From NCBI GenBank assembly GCA_041686095.1, contig JAWLEN010000050.1, positions 1-18,111 of the forward strand: a DNA stretch of 18,111 nt. Reading direction: 5' to 3'. The stretch is from WJMT01 sp041686095. GTDB taxonomy: Bacteria > Acidobacteriota > Aminicenantia > Aminicenantales > Aminicenantaceae. Within the stretch, counting starts at the first letter, position 1. The number at the start of each line of letters is the position of its first letter. Position numbers and translations under genes: made by a program. The notes under the pieces are model-generated. The model ran no database searches. It saw only the letters and a list, made by a program, of their open reading frames with translations, and was not told the origin of the DNA. Below are positions 16,048 through 18,111 of the stretch, in pieces.

Positions 16048-16070
16048 TTTTTCTTATTCCTCGGTATTTA

Positions 16071-16460
16071 TTATTCTTCTTCCAGCCCTTCTAAATACTT
16101 TTCATATTCAGAGGCAGTCATAAGGTCTTCCAATTCTGATTCATCTTTCACCTTTAATTTGATGATCCATCCCTTTCCATGAGGATCCTGATTCAGAATT
16201 TCAGGGTCATCGTTCAATCCTTCGTTGATTTCTGTCACTTCCCCGGAAATGGGAGAGTAAATATCAGACACCGCTTTTACAGATTCCACCACTCCCAGAG
16301 TTTGATGGGCTTCAAGCTCGTCTCCGGGCTCAGGGAGTTCAACAAACACCACATCACCCAACTGATTTTGGGCAAAATCGGTTATTCCAACTGTTGCTGT
16401 ATCTCCTTCGACCTTGACCCATTCATGATCCTTGGTATAACTAAAATCTTCTGGATACAT
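16071..16460 (-). CDS. gcvH: Glycine cleavage system H protein
   Basis: A 129-residue H protein. The lipoylated residue is Lys62 within GVVESVKAVSDIYSP, exactly the conserved lipoyl context. It shuttles the aminomethyl group from the P-protein to GcvT and electrons to lipoamide dehydrogenase. The ATG is preceded by AAAGGAGG (16465-16472) at four-base spacing. It lies 86 bases after gcvT, the largest gap in the operon, which may contain an internal promoter. No lipoamide dehydrogenase or lipoate-attachment gene is in the window, so the L-protein must be supplied elsewhere. Confidence 0.96.
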   Translation of the reverse strand: MYPEDFSYTKDHEWVKVEGDTATVGITDFAQNQLGDVVFVELPEPGDELEAHQTLGVVESVKAVSDIYSPISGEVTEINEGLNDDPEILNQDPHGKGWIIKLKVKDESELEDLMTASEYEKYLEGLEEE

Positions 16461-16487
16461 TATAACCTCCTTTTATTATCTGCATTT

Positions 16488-16493
16488 ATTATA
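16488..16493 (-). promoter_or_regulatory. Possible -10 box for an internal gcvH promoter
   Basis: A perfect TATAAT on the minus strand (16493-16488) lies about 28 bases before the gcvH start in the A+T-rich gcvT-gcvH gap. No good -35 hexamer was found at 16-18 bases, and such A+T-rich gaps give TATAAT by chance, so this is only a candidate. Confidence 0.22.
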
Positions 16494-16546
16494 ACGTATA
16501 TTAATGCTTAAAGTTTAATGTAAAAAAACTGTGAATTGTATACTGA

Positions 16547-17638
16547 CTACTTCTTCTTTCTGGAATAAAAAGGTGTCTGGACAACTTCGGCTTCCACCTT
16601 TTTTCCTCTAATGCCTATTTCTATTTTTTGGCCAGGTTCAATATGGGTGATAGGCAAATAAGCCAATCCTATACTTTTTTTAAAATAAGGAGAAAAAGTT
16701 CCTGAAGTAACTTTTGAAACCTCTTTTCCTTCAATAAAAACCGGATAATCATGCCTGGCAATGCCTCTTCCCTTTACTTCAAACCCAGTAATTTTTTTCT
16801 TGATTCCTTCTTCTTTCTGCCTCAGCAGACTATCCCTGCCCATGAAATCTCCTTTATTGAATTTGACCAGCCAACCCAGCCCAGCTTCCAGAACAGTGGT
16901 GGTCTCATCAATATCATTGCCGTACAGCATAAGACAAGCTTCCAGACGCAGAGTATCTCTAGCCCCCAAACCTATTGGTCTAATCCCAAACCTTTTTCCT
17001 TCTTCGAGTATGGATTCCCAAATTTCCCCGGGATTCGAGGACAGAGTGTATATCTCAAATCCATTCTCTCCAGTGTATCCAGTTCTGGAGACAAGAGCAT
17101 CCTCGCCTTTGACCTTTCCATTTCTTACCCGAAAAGGTTTCATTTCCTCCAGTTCAATGTCTGTTAAGGGTTTTAGAATTTGGAGGGCTTTGGGCCCCTG
17201 TAATGCGAGCTGGGTGTACTGATCACTCATGTTTTTGACTTTCACATCAAAGTCTTTTGTATGGTTTTTTACCCAATCAAAATCTTTATCCGTGTTAGCT
17301 GCATTGACCACCAGCAGGTAATCTGTATCACTGAGTTTATAGACCAACATATCATCCACAAAAGTTCCTTGGGGAGTGGTCAAAGCCGAATACTGAGCTT
17401 TTCGAGTGTTTAAGAGGGAAGCATCATTAGGGGTCAGATACTGAACATAATCAAGGGCTTGAGGACCAGAAACCAGAATTTCGCCCATATGACTGACATC
17501 GAATAAGCCAGCCTTTTGGCGCACAGCATTGTGCTCTTCAACAATACTCGAATACTCCACCGGCATTTCCCATCCAAAGAAATCCACCAGCTTTGCTCCG
17601 GAGTCTTTATGATACCTATAAAGCCTTGTTTTTTTCAT
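16547..17638 (-). CDS. gcvT: Glycine cleavage system T protein (aminomethyltransferase)
   Basis: A 363-residue GcvT of normal length. It contains FDVSHMGEI near residue 46, the tetrahydrofolate-site VDDMLVY with Asp96 in the position of the essential aspartate, SRTGYTGENGFE in the middle and GARDTLRLEACLMLYGND. It moves the methylene group from aminomethyl-GcvH to tetrahydrofolate, releasing ammonia. It is the first gene of the glycine operon. The start is supported by GAGAGG (17650-17645) six bases upstream. No glycine riboswitch consensus was recognised in its upstream region, which instead holds a 10-bp inverted repeat and structured element copy 2. Confidence 0.96.
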   Translation of the reverse strand: MKKTRLYRYHKDSGAKLVDFFGWEMPVEYSSIVEEHNAVRQKAGLFDVSHMGEILVSGPQALDYVQYLTPNDASLLNTRKAQYSALTTPQGTFVDDMLVYKLSDTDYLLVVNAANTDKDFDWVKNHTKDFDVKVKNMSDQYTQLALQGPKALQILKPLTDIELEEMKPFRVRNGKVKGEDALVSRTGYTGENGFEIYTLSSNPGEIWESILEEGKRFGIRPIGLGARDTLRLEACLMLYGNDIDETTTVLEAGLGWLVKFNKGDFMGRDSLLRQKEEGIKKKITGFEVKGRGIARHDYPVFIEGKEVSKVTSGTFSPYFKKSIGLAYLPITHIEPGQKIEIGIRGKKVEAEVVQTPFYSRKKK

Positions 17639-17675
17639 ATTAAACCTCTCATATGATTAAGGTAATTTACTACCA

Positions 17676-17681
17676 TATAAT
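17676..17681 (+). promoter_or_regulatory. Possible plus-strand -10 box upstream of element copy 2
   Basis: A perfect TATAAT on the plus strand at 17676-17681, 79 bases before the copy 2 core. The region at -35 distance has no good match, so evidence is limited to the hexamer. If real, it would transcribe the element and run towards argS. Confidence 0.18.
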
Positions 17682-17704
17682 CTCAGGTTATGCAAGAAAT
17701 ATTA

Positions 17705-17744
17705 CTCGTGAATAACCTAAAATGTAATCCTGGCTATTCACGAG
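17705..17744. repeat. 10-bp perfect inverted repeat upstream of gcvT
   Basis: CTCGTGAATA (17705-17714) and TATTCACGAG (17735-17744) are perfect reverse complements separated by 20 bases, in the gcvT-argS divergent gap about 67 bases before gcvT. It could be an operator half-site pair or an RNA hairpin. The right arm overlaps the left outer arm of element copy 2 (17726-17740), so the two helices exclude each other. Confidence 0.55.
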
Positions 17745-17948
17745 CCGAGTTTGCTATAGATGGAGAAGGGCATGGGGTGAGGAGTCCCTTGTGAGGGCTG
17801 AGCGGGCATGGTTCCTCTTTAGAGGAGAGCGAAGCCCGAACCGGGAGAGAGATTCATCGCTGGTGAATCGAGCGGGTGACGAACCCAATGCCCTTCTCCA
17901 TCTTAATATTTGTTAAATACACACATGTTTTATGAATAGTCCAGGATT
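17726..17948 (+). repeat. Outer inverted repeat enclosing element copy 2
   Basis: The arm 17726-17740 pairs with 17933-17948 over 15 base pairs with a single bulged T at 17940. Like copy 1, it encloses the core at a distance of tens of bases on each side, but its sequence has no clear relation to the copy 1 outer arms. The right arm runs up to two bases before the extended -10 of the argS promoter. Confidence 0.68.
17760..17901 (+). ncRNA. Structured repeat element, copy 2 (candidate non-coding RNA or small mobile element)
   Basis: The second copy of the 142-nt core, at a constant offset of 7702 from copy 1 with no insertion or deletion. The closing stem is longer here: 17758-17773 pairs perfectly with 17888-17903, and after one G-A mismatch continues to 17778/17883. 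Hairpins are conserved: 17813-17817 with 17822-17826, and 17852-17856 with 17864-17868 (ATTCA/TGAAT, against ATTCC/GGAAT in copy 1, a compensatory change). The central 17799-17848 region, including GCGAAGCCCGAACCGGGAG, is nearly invariant, suggesting sequence-specific function there. It lies in the gap between divergent gcvT and argS. The strand of transcription is unknown. Confidence 0.7.
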
Positions 17949-17950
17949 TT

Positions 17951-17959
17951 TGGTATAAT
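17951..17959 (+). promoter_or_regulatory. Extended -10 promoter for argS
   Basis: TGGTATAAT at 17951-17959 is a perfect extended -10 (TGn + TATAAT). The -35 position is poor (TATGAA at 17931-17936), as is common with extended -10 promoters, and overlaps the outer arm of element copy 2. Predicted start of transcription near 17966 would leave only about seven bases before the argS ATG at 17973. Confidence 0.45.
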
Positions 17960-17972
17960 GAGCGGAAATAAA

Positions 17973-18111
17973 ATGATTACTTTAAAAAAAGAAATAAAGA
18001 AAAGCCTGTACAAGGTTCTGAAACAAAAATATCCTATTGATAGAGATGACCTTGACTTATCCTATCCCCCGGACATTAAAATGGGAGATCTGGCTCTTTC
18101 CTTTCCTTTTA
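17973..18111 (+). CDS. argS: Arginyl-tRNA synthetase, N-terminal fragment (3' truncated by window end)
   Basis: Forty-six codons are visible. The segment with YPPDIKMGDLALSFPF matches the start of the N-terminal tRNA-recognition (Arg-N) domain of bacterial arginyl-tRNA synthetase, where P-x-D/E-x-K-x-GD is conserved; the preceding basic helix (KKEIKKSLYKVLKQ) fits too. The catalytic domain is beyond the window. The ATG at 17973 is preferred; an in-frame ATG at 17958 adds five residues but overlaps the extended -10 box. GCGGA at 17962-17966 is a weak ribosome site. The gene diverges from gcvT. The call rests on a short segment. Confidence 0.75.
   Translation, partial: MITLKKEIKKSLYKVLKQKYPIDRDDLDLSYPPDIKMGDLALSFPF

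Noticed and set aside
16751..17222. Plus-strand open frames of 138 and 153 codons
   Set aside because: Both are antisense to gcvT, whose frame is fully explained; products are Ser/Pro/Phe-rich shadows.
17760..17901. Element copy 2 as a glycine riboswitch for gcvT
   Set aside because: The aptamer core was not recognised on either strand, and a second copy lies downstream of glyS and PilZ-side, where a gcvT riboswitch would make no sense.

Overview
The window is ordinary bacterial chromosome of an anaerobe: roughly 40% G+C by eye, clear AGGAGG-type ribosome binding sites, a two-subunit (GlyQ/GlyS) glycyl-tRNA synthetase, a split glycine decarboxylase (GcvPA/GcvPB), and a long soluble iron-sulfur/flavin redox operon. 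The phylum cannot be fixed from the sequence. The GlyQS pair argues against an archaeon. The Hdr/Kor set argues for an anaerobic fermenter, syntroph or respirer using low-potential ferredoxin.

Layout. 1-204 is the 3' end of a membrane protein resembling the membrane part of fused spermidine-synthase-like proteins. 318-9436 (+) is one apparent operon: hdrC, hdrB, korD, korA, korB, korC, hdrA, mvhD, an frdB-like gene, an frdA-like gene. It interleaves a heterodisulfide-reductase-type electron-bifurcating module (HdrABC-MvhD), a four-subunit 2-oxoacid (probably 2-oxoglutarate):ferredoxin oxidoreductase, and a fumarate reductase/succinate dehydrogenase-like pair with no membrane anchor. The likely reading is a cytoplasmic machine exchanging electrons between a 2-oxoacid, ferredoxin, a CCG-cluster (HdrB) site and fumarate/succinate. 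9467-9913 (-) is a stand-alone PilZ-domain gene with its own good sigma70-type promoter. 17638-10278 (-) is a glycine operon: gcvT, gcvH, gcvPA, gcvPB, glyQ, glyS, joining glycine cleavage to tRNA(Gly) charging. 17973-18111 (+) is the start of argS, divergent from gcvT.

The least explained content is a pair of G+C-rich, about 142-nt elements, one on each side of the glycine operon (10058-10199 and 17760-17901). They align without gaps at about 87% identity, fold on a long closing stem, and show at least five compensatory base-pair changes, so the fold seems to be what is conserved. Each also lies inside a second, outer inverted repeat (10018-10233 and 17726-17948) whose arm sequences are unrelated between the copies. 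I do not recognise the family. A mobile or structured-RNA repeat is the best description.
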